This document shows, one piece after another, positions 42,505 through 51,516 of a DNA stretch of 64,000 bases. The position numbers and the translations under genes are program-made. How positions within the stretch are numbered: the first letter of the stretch is position 1; the number at the start of each line of letters is the position of its first letter. Below the pieces are notes generated by a model. The model worked only from the letters and a program-made list of their open reading frames with translations, was not told the DNA's origin and made no database searches. This DNA is from SG8-4 sp964598225 (GTDB taxonomy: Bacteria > Planctomycetota > Phycisphaerae > Sedimentisphaerales > Anaerobacaceae): NCBI GenBank assembly GCA_964598225.1, contig CAZRBG010000029.1, positions 4,345-68,344 on the forward strand, given 5' to 3'.

Positions 42505-43803
42505 ATGGGAAGACACGTCCACAGAATCAGCCTGATCTTGGCCGTCATTAGTACATCTCTTGTTGGTTGTGCGAGTTTCGACATCGCAAGACCCCTTTGT
42601 CCCGCGTGTTACAAGGAGACTATTCGCGTGGCGTGTATAGGCGACAGCATCACCTTCGGCTCGGGGATAAAGGTTCGCGATAGAGACAGCTACCCGGCGC
42701 AGTTGGGCAGGATGCTGGGCGAGAAATGGCAGGTGCGCAATTTCGGCGTCAGCGGCGCGACAATGCTCAGGAACGGCGACAAACCCTATTGGGAGCAGCA
42801 GGCTTTTGGCGACGCGTTGGCCTACAATCCCCACGTGGTCATTATCAAACTCGGCACAAACGACACCAAGCCGCAGAATTGGAAATTCAAGGACGATTTT
42901 GTCTCGGACTATGCCGATATGATCGTACATTTCAAAAACTTGCCGGCTGAGCCGCGAATCTGGATATGCAAGCCTGTGCCGGCCTATCCCGAACGGTGGG
43001 GAATAAGCGACGAGCGCATCAAGAATGAGGTAATTCCGCTTGTCGAAGAGGTCGGGCGCACGCTTCACGTGCCGATGATCGACCTGTACGAACCTCTGAC
43101 CGGCAAACCCGAACTGTTTCCCGACCGCATACATCCGAACGCCGAAGGAGCCTACCACATCGCCGGGGAGGTCTATGCGGCTTTGACGGGCCGACAGATA
43201 ACAGAAGAATACACCGAGCCGGAATCCGCCAAAGTTCTGATAATCGGTGATTCGATCTCGATAGGTTACTTCAAACCGGTCAAGGAGATGCTCAAAGGCA
43301 GGGCGGTTGTGGTGCATAATCCGGGCAACGCGGCTCACACGGCCAACGGCCTGGCTAAACTCGACCAATGGCTGGGCGACACCGAGTGGGACGTAATTCA
43401 TTTCAATCATGGGCTTCACGATCTCAAGTACGTCGATGAGAACGGCAAAAACGTCCCAGTCGAGCAGGGCAAGCAACAGATACCAATCGACGAGTATGAG
43501 AAGAATCTGGAAGAAATCTTAGTCAGGCTAAAAAAAACCGAAGCCAAGCTGGTCTTCGCCAATACCACTCCTGTGCCGGAGGGCGCCAGAATCCGGGTCA
43601 AAGGTGATGCAAGAAAGTACAACGTCGCCGCCGAGAGAGTCGTGAAGAAACATGGCGTCCCTGTGAATGACTTGTACTCATTCGCAATGGCGCGGCTCGA
43701 TGAGATTCAGAGACCGGCAAACGTGCACTTCACGCCGGAAGGTTCTCGCCTGCTGGGCGCTCAGGTAGCCAAACAGATAATCAAAGCACTCGATGAGCGG
43801 TAA
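42505..43803 (+). CDS. exported lipoprotein with two tandem SGNH/GDSL hydrolase domains
   Basis: A 432-residue protein starting at the ATG at 42505, with AAAGGAG about 12 bases upstream. The frame is open from 42376. The lipobox is L-V-G-C22 after a hydrophobic segment. Domain 1 (about residues 40-230) has block I I45-G-D-S48-I-T, block II G81-V-S-G-A-T, block III G117-T-N-D and block V D207-R-I-H210. Domain 2 (about 243-430) has I247-G-D-S250-I-S, N275-A-A-H-T, H302-G-L-H-D and A405-N-V-H408. The usual Asp of DxxH is absent in the second. Such enzymes deacylate or deacetylate carbohydrates. Two SGNH domains in one chain is uncommon. Confidence 0.88.
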   Translation: MGRHVHRISLILAVISTSLVGCASFDIARPLCPACYKETIRVACIGDSITFGSGIKVRDRDSYPAQLGRMLGEKWQVRNFGVSGATMLRNGDKPYWEQQAFGDALAYNPHVVIIKLGTNDTKPQNWKFKDDFVSDYADMIVHFKNLPAEPRIWICKPVPAYPERWGISDERIKNEVIPLVEEVGRTLHVPMIDLYEPLTGKPELFPDRIHPNAEGAYHIAGEVYAALTGRQITEEYTEPESAKVLIIGDSISIGYFKPVKEMLKGRAVVVHNPGNAAHTANGLAKLDQWLGDTEWDVIHFNHGLHDLKYVDENGKNVPVEQGKQQIPIDEYEKNLEEILVRLKKTEAKLVFANTTPVPEGARIRVKGDARKYNVAAERVVKKHGVPVNDLYSFAMARLDEIQRPANVHFTPEGSRLLGAQVAKQIIKALDER

Positions 43804-43823
43804 TCGGCCGGAAAACCTTCGCA

Positions 43824-44255
43824 ATGGACGGTATCACAATAGCAATCGTGAACTGGTCGGAGCGGCGGGCCGAGATTACGTCCGTCAGGCGTGCTGTCTT
43901 TGTCGAAGAGCAAAACGTCCCTGAGAGCCTTGAATTAGATGGTAAAGATCCCGATTGCCGCCATGTTCTGGCCTGCGACAAGTTGGGTGCCCCCGTAGGC
44001 ACCGCTCGATTAGATGCGGCCGGCAGAATCGGCCGAATGGCCGTCCTGCGCGAACACCGGCGTTCGGGAATAGGGCGAGAAATTCTCCGTGTTATAATGG
44101 ATTACGGCCGAGCCAACGGAATTACTAATTTTCGTGTATCGTCCCAGGTGAGTGCTATCGGATTCTACGAGAAAATGGGCTTCGTATCCTTCGGCGAAGA
44201 ATTTGAGGAAGCCGGCATAATGCACATTGGGATGAGGCTGCCGCATTTTTCATGA
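43824..44255 (+). CDS. GNAT family N-acetyltransferase
   Basis: A 143-residue cytoplasmic acetyltransferase. FVEEQNVPESLELDGKDPDCRHVLA is the ElaA/YjcF-type N-terminus. RIGRMAVLREHRRSGIGREIL is motif A, with the R-R-S-G-I-G acetyl-CoA pyrophosphate loop. AIGFYEKMGFVSFGEEFEEAGIMHIGMRL is the GNAT C-terminal strand-helix. The substrate is unknown. It lies 20 bases after the SGNH gene, without a visible Shine-Dalgarno sequence, and may be read from the same transcript. Confidence 0.9.
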   Translation: MDGITIAIVNWSERRAEITSVRRAVFVEEQNVPESLELDGKDPDCRHVLACDKLGAPVGTARLDAAGRIGRMAVLREHRRSGIGREILRVIMDYGRANGITNFRVSSQVSAIGFYEKMGFVSFGEEFEEAGIMHIGMRLPHFS

Positions 44256-44385
44256 AATGTTTTGTCTGGTCATGCGTCATCATTATTATAAGTATTCGCA
44301 TCGACCTGGCTGGCATTTAATCGATATTGTTGTTTGCAGGAGCATTAATTATTAACCGGTTCTATAATCTCGGAGGACTTGACCT

Positions 44386-45360
44386 ATGAACGGCCGGCAG
44401 TTCCACGTAAGTGTAGTTGAACCTTTGACCCCGGCTATAGAACGTGTTAAGACGGTCCTGTTTAGACCATTCGACATAAGAAAGTGGTTTGCCATAGGAT
44501 TCTGTGCCTGGCTCGCCGAGTTGGGAAAGCATGAGGGCAGCAATGGATCGGGAAGGGGAGGTGGCGAAGGCATAGATTTTCAAAAGTCCGGTGAAGGCAT
44601 TCTCAAAGACCTTAATCGCGAGATAAACGAAGCTATGGCAATGGCGCGAGAATACATAGAGGCAAATCTGAGTTGGATTATCCCGGTTGCGATTATTGGG
44701 CTGATTGTCTTACTCGGTTTGTGGCTGCTCGTCACCTGGCTTAGCAGTCGAGGTCGTTTCATGTTTCTGCATTGTGTGGTAGAAAACAAGGGTGAGGTTG
44801 TAGCGCCCTGGAACAAGTTCGGACGTCATGGTGACAGTCTTTTTGCTTTCAGAATTGTACTTGGATTTATGATTTTTATTATCGTTGTGACGGGGCTGAT
44901 CGCCGGCTATTCAACTCTGATGAGAGCAATGAACAGGGAAGATGAGATTGCTGTCGTCCAGATTCTGGCTGTTATGATTGCCGGGATATTTGTGGTTTCA
45001 ATCCCGATGTTGATAGCCAAGAAGTTTACGACGGATTTCGTTGTGCCAATAATGCTTATTCAAACAGTTAGCTGCAGGAAAGCGTGGGGACAGTTTCTAC
45101 GTGTGCTTGTGGGGAACAAGATGCGTTTCTTTCTGTATCTACTGTTCCAGTTGGTCATTGGATTTATTATCATAGTCCTTTTGGTGGCAGTGGCGTTAGC
45201 TACTTGCTGCTGTGCCTGCTGTTTTTTCGCAATTCCCTACATCGGTACGGTTGCTCTATTACCGATTCTTGTGTTCGAGCGATCCTATTCCCTGTATTAT
45301 CTCAGTCAATACGGTCCGGCATTCGATGTCTTCGGGACTGAGCGGGCAACGCCAGCATAA
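44386..45360 (+). CDS. multi-pass membrane protein, DUF7544-like
   Basis: A 324-residue integral membrane protein with about five hydrophobic helices: WIIPVAIIGLIVLLGLWLLV, FRIVLGFMIFIIVVTGLIAG, ILAVMIAGIFVVSIPMLIA, LLFQLVIGFIIIVLLVAVAL and CCACCFFAIPYIGTVALLPIL. Residues 20-40 (VLFRPFDIRKWFAIGFCAWL) and the helical cytoplasmic segment (KDLNREINEAMAMAREYIE) fit a family I recall as DUF7544. A run of Cys (ATCCCACCFF) in the last helix is unusual. GGAGG nine bases upstream supports the ATG. The function is unknown. Confidence 0.78.
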   Translation: MNGRQFHVSVVEPLTPAIERVKTVLFRPFDIRKWFAIGFCAWLAELGKHEGSNGSGRGGGEGIDFQKSGEGILKDLNREINEAMAMAREYIEANLSWIIPVAIIGLIVLLGLWLLVTWLSSRGRFMFLHCVVENKGEVVAPWNKFGRHGDSLFAFRIVLGFMIFIIVVTGLIAGYSTLMRAMNREDEIAVVQILAVMIAGIFVVSIPMLIAKKFTTDFVVPIMLIQTVSCRKAWGQFLRVLVGNKMRFFLYLLFQLVIGFIIIVLLVAVALATCCCACCFFAIPYIGTVALLPILVFERSYSLYYLSQYGPAFDVFGTERATPA

Positions 45361-45568
45361 GCATAAGCCGTGTCACTCATTGATTATTGGTAGACTCGAT
45401 GTGTTCTTACCTAATCGTACACTTTTCTCAAGATAATAACACTTCTGATAATTCTTGCGAATGGGGGCAAATTTGTTATTATTAGTCGCAATGTTGCTTC
45501 CATGTGAGCCGGGTGGGTGATCCACGATGGGCTCTAACGTATCGCTATAGAAAGAAAGGAGACACGAG

Positions 45569-46315
45569 ATGAGGCGTTTAGTTCTTGGTTTGATGTTGGT
45601 TTGTATTGTAGCGCCGGTTTTCTGCGGCACAGCCGAGGGGGCAAAGAAATCCGACAAGATCGATGTCCTGCTGATTACCGGTGCAGACGTTGGCGTGCAT
45701 CCCTGGCGGGAAATGTCCGAGACCACGCGGGAGATTCTGGTCGAGACAGGCAAATTCGATGTCAAGGTGTGCGAAGATCCGCACATCCTCGAATCGGCAG
45801 CCGCCCTGAAACGATATGACGTCATCGCGTTTCTGATCTACACCAAGCCCACGATTCCCGATGAGGGCATTGAGAATCTTCTGAACTTCGTCAAAGGGGG
45901 CAAAGGTTTCTATGTCCAGCACTTGGCAAGCGCCTCGTTTGCCGCCTCCGAGGAATTCGGCAAGCTCTGCGGCCGCAAGTGGGTGATGGGTAAGTCCGGC
46001 CACGGTCCGCGATCTGTATTCGAGTCCAACATCGTCGACAAGGACCACCCTATCACCAAAGGGCTTAGCGACTTCGAAACAGACGACGAGCTGTACGCCA
46101 AGCTTCAGGACACCGGCCAGAAAATAAACGTTCTCGTAACGGCCGATTCCGACTGGAGCGATAAGGCCGAGCCGCTGGTTTTCACCTCGAAGTACGGCAA
46201 GGGACGAACGGTCCACAACGCCTACGGCCACGACCGCAAGGCCCTTATGACCCCCGAGGTTCAGAAGCTGATCGCCCGCGGCGTGGAATGGGCCGCAACC
46301 GGCAAGGTCAAGTGA
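45569..46315 (+). CDS. exported ThuA domain protein
   Basis: A 248-residue protein. The signal peptide is MRRLVLGLMLVCIVAPVFCGTAEG. A class I glutamine-amidotransferase-like ThuA domain follows: VLLITGADVGVHPWREMSETTREIL, YDVIAFLIYTKPTIPDEGIENLLNFVKGGKG, LVFTSKYGKGRTVHNAYGHD. ThuA proteins are common in planctomycete carbohydrate-utilisation clusters, where their biochemical role is not settled. GGAG seven bases upstream. It faces the PQQ propeller gene tail to tail. Confidence 0.88.
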   Translation: MRRLVLGLMLVCIVAPVFCGTAEGAKKSDKIDVLLITGADVGVHPWREMSETTREILVETGKFDVKVCEDPHILESAAALKRYDVIAFLIYTKPTIPDEGIENLLNFVKGGKGFYVQHLASASFAASEEFGKLCGRKWVMGKSGHGPRSVFESNIVDKDHPITKGLSDFETDDELYAKLQDTGQKINVLVTADSDWSDKAEPLVFTSKYGKGRTVHNAYGHDRKALMTPEVQKLIARGVEWAATGKVK

Positions 46316-46322
46316 TTGCAAT

Positions 46323-47645
46323 TCATTCTCTGATTCTAAAGAGTTTTGACATTGTGCGTATGACAAGACTTCCTCGGTGAATTGCCGGGGTGGCCATGCA
46401 CATTTCGTCGAGTGTGTTCTTGTTGAGCACCTTGAATTGGGGGCCGGTCTGTATGACGAATGTGTCGCCGTCTTCGCTCAGGCAGAAGATTCTGCCGTGA
46501 TTTGCCACAGGAGACGCGGTAAAAGCCCTTGCACGAGGATCGATCCGCTGCCTGCTGTAGATCTCGCGGCCCGTCTCGGCCTCATAACAACTAAACGTGC
46601 CTCTGTCATAAAGGACATAAAGGTACTTGCCGTAGACGATAGGTGTGGGATTGTACGGGCCGCCTTGTTTGCGGCTCCAGGCGATGAATTCATTGCTGCT
46701 CCGTCCTTCTTCGAGCGTGATGTCGCCTTCTGCTCCGGGCCGGATCGCGAAGATCGGACGCTTCTTGTCGCCTACGTAGCCGGAAGTAACATAAAGCAGG
46801 CCGTGTTTGGCGAAGGGGGTTGGGATCACTATACTGGACATGCCACCCATTTCCCAAAGGAATTCGCCGTTTAGATTGTACGACCGAACCTTGCCCGTGC
46901 CGGATGTAACCAACTCGGTCCGCTTTTCGTTGTCCCAGATGTACGGCGTCGCCCAGTTGCTTTTTTCATCGCGTTCGATACGCCACATTTGCGCGCCGGT
47001 TATCTTGCCCAGAGCCACGGCGAAGGATTGCTCTTCGTTGTCATTGACGATGAAAATCCAATCCTTATAAAGTACCGGCGATGCCGCGGTTCCCCAGTTG
47101 TGGCGAGTTTTGTATGTGCCGAATTTCTTCGACCACAATTCTTTTCCATCCATGTCGTAGCAGAACAAACCTACGTTGCCGAAATAGGCGTACACGCGCT
47201 CGCCGTCGGTTACGGGTGTTTCCGATGCATAGCTATTCTTGATGTGCAGGGAGTGTTTCGGTACGGCCTCGTGGGCGAGTTTCTCCCACAGTATTTTACC
47301 CGTGTCGAAGTCGATGCAGTAGACCATCCACAGATGGGTTTTGTCGGAGGGGTTGTCGCGGTTGCCTCCGAGGTACAGCCCCTTCTTGGGCGTTTCGGCG
47401 TTGCTGCTGCCTATCGCCGAAGTTACGAAAATCCTGCCGCCCCAGATAATCGGCGACGACCAGCCCCTGCCCGGAATTTCGACCGTCCAGGCTACATTCT
47501 CTGTAGTGCTCCATTCAGACGGCAGATCGCCGTCCTCGCTGACGCCCGCTGAAGAGCCATGAAGCTGAGGCCAATTTGCCTCTATTGGTTCGACGTTCAT
47601 CAGAGCGAGAATTGCTGTTACGGCGAGCGTAAAAGTTCTGTACAT
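46323..47645 (-). CDS. exported PQQ-like beta-propeller protein
   Basis: A 440-residue protein with signal peptide MYRTFTLAVTAILALMNVEPIEA. Propeller blades follow, each carrying a W-type closing element: ENVAWTVEIPGRGWSSPIIWGGRIFVTSAIG, TGKILWEKLAHEAVPKHS, DGKELWSKKFGTYKTRHNWG, YNLNGEFLWEMGGMSS and CYEAETGREIYSRQRI. The fold is that of quinoprotein alcohol dehydrogenases and BamB, but no quinone-binding residues are apparent. The role is probably binding or scaffolding. AAGGG eight bases before the ATG at 47645 supports that start. Confidence 0.88.
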   Translation of the reverse strand: MYRTFTLAVTAILALMNVEPIEANWPQLHGSSAGVSEDGDLPSEWSTTENVAWTVEIPGRGWSSPIIWGGRIFVTSAIGSSNAETPKKGLYLGGNRDNPSDKTHLWMVYCIDFDTGKILWEKLAHEAVPKHSLHIKNSYASETPVTDGERVYAYFGNVGLFCYDMDGKELWSKKFGTYKTRHNWGTAASPVLYKDWIFIVNDNEEQSFAVALGKITGAQMWRIERDEKSNWATPYIWDNEKRTELVTSGTGKVRSYNLNGEFLWEMGGMSSIVIPTPFAKHGLLYVTSGYVGDKKRPIFAIRPGAEGDITLEEGRSSNEFIAWSRKQGGPYNPTPIVYGKYLYVLYDRGTFSCYEAETGREIYSRQRIDPRARAFTASPVANHGRIFCLSEDGDTFVIQTGPQFKVLNKNTLDEMCMATPAIHRGSLVIRTMSKLFRIRE

Positions 47646-47772
47646 GAGCAAGCCCTTTCAATACCTGGATTTCGGTTAAAACCCAAGCTCGGCGACAAGT
47701 CCGAGCGTCATGAACCATGATATACAACTTTCAGACTTGTCGCCAGGGCTTTTCAACGCCTGTAAGCCGCTG

Positions 47773-49674
47773 TTACGGTTCGGCATATCTCATCGAGAAA
47801 TCCGTCTCTTCGAAATCCACCGGCAGGCCGAGACCGTTCGACAGACCGACAATACCCTCCCTGGCGCCGATATCCAGCCAGGAAAGTCGTATTCTCCCGT
47901 CGAAAAACATTTCGATCTGGAACGTATTCGGCGCTGTATTGCTGAACTCAGGCACTTCGTGCCACGTGATCGCAACCCTGTCAGCCAGTTGCTTGCCTGT
48001 GATAGCGCCTTCATTTGCGGCCGTCAGGTCGGTGTACAGCCCGGATATTCGCAGCAGCTCGAAATGCTCTTCCAGAGTCTGAGAAAAATCGCGGTCACCT
48101 TGAGTGAAGGTTATATAACCGTTAGGACCGACCCAGAAAGATGAGAAACTCCGGCCGAATATTCTGACTCTCGCCTGATTAGCCAAAAGAACCGGAACGG
48201 GCCTGTCATCGCCCAGTTTCAGATTCCTGGCTTTGACCAGGCTGGTCGGCAGTTGCGTAATATTTTCCAGTGAACCGATATACGAAGTTTCGTCGGCGGT
48301 TGGGGTGAACGTGACTGAAGCGAAATCGAGATCGAAATCTTCCTCGAACAAGAATTCTTCGGTAAGGCTATCGTCCACAGGCGGCTTCGGCGGCAGCTTT
48401 GAAGGCAGTTTCGAAAGGTCTGCCTCGATGAAGTCGGGCGGCACGCCCTCACCTTCGGACAGGCCGACAATGCCGCCTTCGGCGTCTACCACAAGCCAGG
48501 ACAGCCTAATTCTGCCGTCGAAGAACAGTTCGACCTGAAAGGTATTAGAGTTGCTCGTGCCGAACTCCGGGACCTTCGACCAGGTCACGGCGATGCCGCC
48601 GGCCGTATCGACCCAACTCACGTTCCCTCCGGCCGACGGATCGAGATCGCGGAACAGTCCGGATACTCGCAGCAGTGCGAAATGATTCGTCAGGCTTTCC
48701 GAGAATTCATCATCACCTTCGGCAAATGTGATGTAGCCGTTGCTGCCCACGTGAATGCCCGTGAAACTGTTGCCGAATATAGATACAGCCTTCGGGGTGG
48801 TCAACTTGACAAACCTGGAATCATCGTCGCCGAGACCCAGGTTCACACCTCCGGTCGGGTCCGCGGGCAGATTCAAAATGTCCGTAATACGGCCCGTATA
48901 GGATTTGCCGTCCGGTGCGGGAGTAAACGTAATCGACTTGTTCATCAGGTCGAAAGAATCCTCACCCGAAAGAAACTGCTCGGTAAGGAATTCGTTCACC
49001 GGCGGCTCAACTTCCCGACCTTCGTAATCCTGACCGATTACGGCTGATTTAACGTTCACGTAAGACCTGTCGGCTGGTACGAAGAACAAGTCGTCCTTGA
49101 AGGGAGTTGCCGTGCCGGTCCACCCCTTTGGGACTTGATGAGAGTAGTTGCCCTTGTTGGAGGTGATTGCTACTCCTCCGCCGTTGCTGAAAATGAGAAT
49201 CACGTTGCCTATTCCGGCCCCTTCGGGTGTATGCACTCGGCCGGAAATGACCGGAGACGGAGGTGCGAACACCACCTGGAAGGGATCGATAAAGATTGTT
49301 CCTTGAAACTGAACAAAAAAGGTCCAAGTACCTTCCTCAAGAGGTCCGAAATGCCCTTCGAGCCCGCTCACCGAATCGTTTGTAGCCGGCGGATCCGTCG
49401 GGGCGGGCGGCACAATTTTGAGTTCTACCCTTCGGGCCGCCGAATCGATCGTCAGAGCCGGTTTTCCGCCCAGAGCCTCCTCTGCCTGCTGCTGATTGGC
49501 AAAAGTGTCGGTCGGAATTGTGAAGGTGATTACATCGTTTGTCGTGGGATTCAGAGGCAGGCGACTCAACTCCGGCGGGTTTTCTCCGGACACCCACGAT
49601 ACACTCGGCTCGGCGCCAAAGACTACACCTGTAAACAATACAATGATCGTGATTTGTGAGATTAACGTGCGCAT
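47773..49674 (-). CDS. secreted protein with carboxypeptidase-regulatory domain and duplicated module
   Basis: A 633-residue exported protein starting at the ATG at 49674 with GGAGG nine bases upstream. The signal peptide is MRTLISQITIIVLFTGVVFGA. Domain order: an unknown beta-rich N-domain (30-140); a carboxypeptidase regulatory-like Ig domain (ISGRVHTPEGAGIGNVILIFSNGGG); then two copies of a roughly 185-residue module. Each module begins LTEQFLSGEDSFDL or LTEEFLFEEDFDLD. Each contains VGSNGYITF or VGPNGYITF and NTFQVELFFDGRIRLSWL, and ends GIVGLSEGEGVPPDF. This repeated unit is common in planctomycete secreted proteins. No catalytic motif is visible, so substrate or cell-surface binding is likely. 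Confidence 0.85.
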   Translation of the reverse strand: MRTLISQITIIVLFTGVVFGAEPSVSWVSGENPPELSRLPLNPTTNDVITFTIPTDTFANQQQAEEALGGKPALTIDSAARRVELKIVPPAPTDPPATNDSVSGLEGHFGPLEEGTWTFFVQFQGTIFIDPFQVVFAPPSPVISGRVHTPEGAGIGNVILIFSNGGGVAITSNKGNYSHQVPKGWTGTATPFKDDLFFVPADRSYVNVKSAVIGQDYEGREVEPPVNEFLTEQFLSGEDSFDLMNKSITFTPAPDGKSYTGRITDILNLPADPTGGVNLGLGDDDSRFVKLTTPKAVSIFGNSFTGIHVGSNGYITFAEGDDEFSESLTNHFALLRVSGLFRDLDPSAGGNVSWVDTAGGIAVTWSKVPEFGTSNSNTFQVELFFDGRIRLSWLVVDAEGGIVGLSEGEGVPPDFIEADLSKLPSKLPPKPPVDDSLTEEFLFEEDFDLDFASVTFTPTADETSYIGSLENITQLPTSLVKARNLKLGDDRPVPVLLANQARVRIFGRSFSSFWVGPNGYITFTQGDRDFSQTLEEHFELLRISGLYTDLTAANEGAITGKQLADRVAITWHEVPEFSNTAPNTFQIEMFFDGRIRLSWLDIGAREGIVGLSNGLGLPVDFEETDFSMRYAEP

Positions 49675-50534
49675 TTTACTATCCTCCATGAATTTGAACT
49701 GTTGCTTTTAAGTCAGTAAAATTCCTTTCCGAGGAGCTGATAATTTCGAAGCCTTTGTTTCTTTTGCTCTTGTTGTTGTCTCCCTACTTGATTAATTGAC
49801 TCTATAAATATTTCCCCATCTGCTTCGATATACCAACACTATTTTGTGATTACGTTAAAATGACGTTCAACGAAATAGGGAATTTGCCTAATCAACTGTC
49901 GAAATTTGCCTAATCCACTTAGCTGACCTATGAGTCATAAGCAACTGCAATTTTCTTATAACATGAACCTCTGCCTGTCGGATTCACACCAAAAGCAAAC
50001 GTATGCCTTCGCCTAGCGCCTGCGATGGTGCCGCCGTCGGTTCGAAGCAGCTCTTACAAGTCTCTGCGATTAACATAGTAATACAGTGCGCGCCGGCAAT
50101 CTATGCGCAACAACTTTTCTTCGAATGTTGCGATGACAAGAAAGATCCGCGAGTGAGGTTGAATTTTTCCACACACCGAACTTTAGTCGCGGGCAGGCTT
50201 GTGCTGTCAATAAGCCGGCGTTGCCATTTCGCATTGGAGAATCGACATCAGCCAGAGTGCCAATGCAAAAAGTGCCCCGAGCCATATCCCATGAAGATGT
50301 CTGTCTCTAATCGCCCTTATTATGCTCATTTTTCTATCTCCCGTTCTCTTTAGATTATATTAGATCGGGCTCGAGAAGTTCACCAAAAAACGCGATTTTG
50401 GAGAAAACCCTGAGCTTTTGGAGCGGGAACTGCCAGGTGCGGCTGGTCCTTGCATTTTGTGGGATCGAGGACTACAATCCGAGTAGTGTATGCAACAGTT
50501 TGTTGGTTCGTGGGCAGAATCAGGGAGGCACAAA
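49675..50534. other. long intergenic region with one small open frame
   Basis: About 860 bases. The first 330 bases upstream of the secreted-protein gene are AT-rich and probably hold its promoter, though no clear boxes stand out. A 40-codon open frame with a good Shine-Dalgarno sequence lies on the minus strand at 50207-50329. Otherwise nothing recognisable. Confidence 0.55.
50207..50329 (-). CDS. predicted 40-residue single-pass membrane protein
   Basis: An open frame of 40 codons starting ATG at 50329 with GGGAG eight bases upstream. It encodes MSIIRAIRDRHLHG, then the hydrophobic segment IWLGALFALALWLMSI, and ends LQCEMATPAY before a TGA. A basic N-terminus followed by one hydrophobic helix is a plausible small inner-membrane protein. 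No family is recognised and the frame could be fortuitous. Conservation would decide. Confidence 0.4.
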   Translation of the reverse strand: MSIIRAIRDRHLHGIWLGALFALALWLMSILQCEMATPAY

Positions 50535-51280
50535 ATGAACCGCAGAACATTTCTGAAAAGGGCTTGTATGGCAGCGGCGGTTTCTGCCGGTTTGTCGAAA
50601 CATTACGCAGCCGCCGGGCACAAAAAAAATCCAGACCGAATTTCGTGATAATATTTACCGACGATCAGGGGTATGGCGACCTCGGATGCTACGGATCGAA
50701 GACAATCCGCTCGCCCAGACTGGATAAGCTTGCACAAGAGGGTACGCGTTTCACTGATTTTTACGCTCAGCCTGTGTGCGGCCCGTCGCGGTCGGCGCTT
50801 TTGACAGGGCGATATCCCGTACGCAGCGGAGGATGGTCGATGCCCGCTGAAGAGACTACTATCGGCGAGCTTTTAAAGGCCGTCGGCTACACTACCGGCT
50901 GCATCGGCAAATGGGACGTGTCCAACCGCAGGGATATTCAAGGCCGCATCCCAAACGACCAGGGCTTCGATCACTACTGGGGAACATTGGGCGCCAATGA
51001 CAGCGGAGCAGTAAGACTCTATGAAAACCGTAAGCCCCTCGACGTCGACCGTGACATGGCAAGCCTGACCCGGCGATACACCGACAACGGCCCGTGGAAC
51101 AACATGCGGCAGCGCTTGCGCAAAAAGCACAACGGGGCCGTAGCATGGGGTTCGTCGGGGCCTCGCAGAGAAGGCAAAGGTTCGACGTGGGAGGGTGGCG
51201 TCCGCGTGCCCTGCATCGTTCGCTGGCCTGACCGACTGCCAGACACCAGTATCGTTCCCAGAAATAAGAATAAGGATTAA
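50535..51280 (+). pseudogene. decayed arylsulfatase (frameshift, internal deletion, truncated)
   Basis: GGAGG six bases before the ATG at 50535 starts a Tat signal, MNRRTFLKRACMAAAVSAG. At an A8 tract (50622-50629) the frame breaks. A shift of -1 gives KKSRPNFVIIFTDDQGYGDLG, the start of a formylglycine sulfatase with the active-site signature C-G-P-S-R at 50777-50791. A further lesion follows. LTRRYT, which should precede about 100 residues including the lysine-rich centre, joins directly to DNGPWNNMRQ at about 51080-51092, so that stretch is missing. The reading ends at 51280, after WEGGVRVPCIVRWPDRLPD, without the normal C-terminal domain. The frame as listed from 50450 is a product of the shift. 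It is almost certainly non-functional. Confidence 0.85.
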
Positions 51281-51516
51281 TTAGAACCAACGCGAACAAT
51301 TATGAAAATGTCACCGTAATTATGAAAATAGGTAGGAGAATCTGTTTATATCAATTTGAGCCATCATATATTTTCGTAACAAGTTCATACTGTCCTGCCT
51401 TCAGCCGATAAAACAATTGTTCTTTGAGGCATCAAGGGTTGAGAATAAAGTAAGCTGCAGTTGCATTGGCTGCGGCGTTATCATATTTTCATAATTCTAT
51501 TTGGAAGGGCAGTATC

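Noticed and set aside
42445..43476. 343-codon minus-strand open frame opposite the SGNH gene
   Set aside because: It overlaps a gene with clear catalytic motifs and has no family features of its own.
50040..50062. GGTTCGAA resembling a tRNA T-loop
   Set aside because: No acceptor, D or anticodon stems can be formed around it.
50003..50353. Plus-strand open frame of 116 codons in the gap before the sulfatase
   Set aside because: Composition is Cys/Pro/Arg-rich and lacks a ribosome-binding site. It lies opposite the better-supported small minus-strand frame at 50207-50329.
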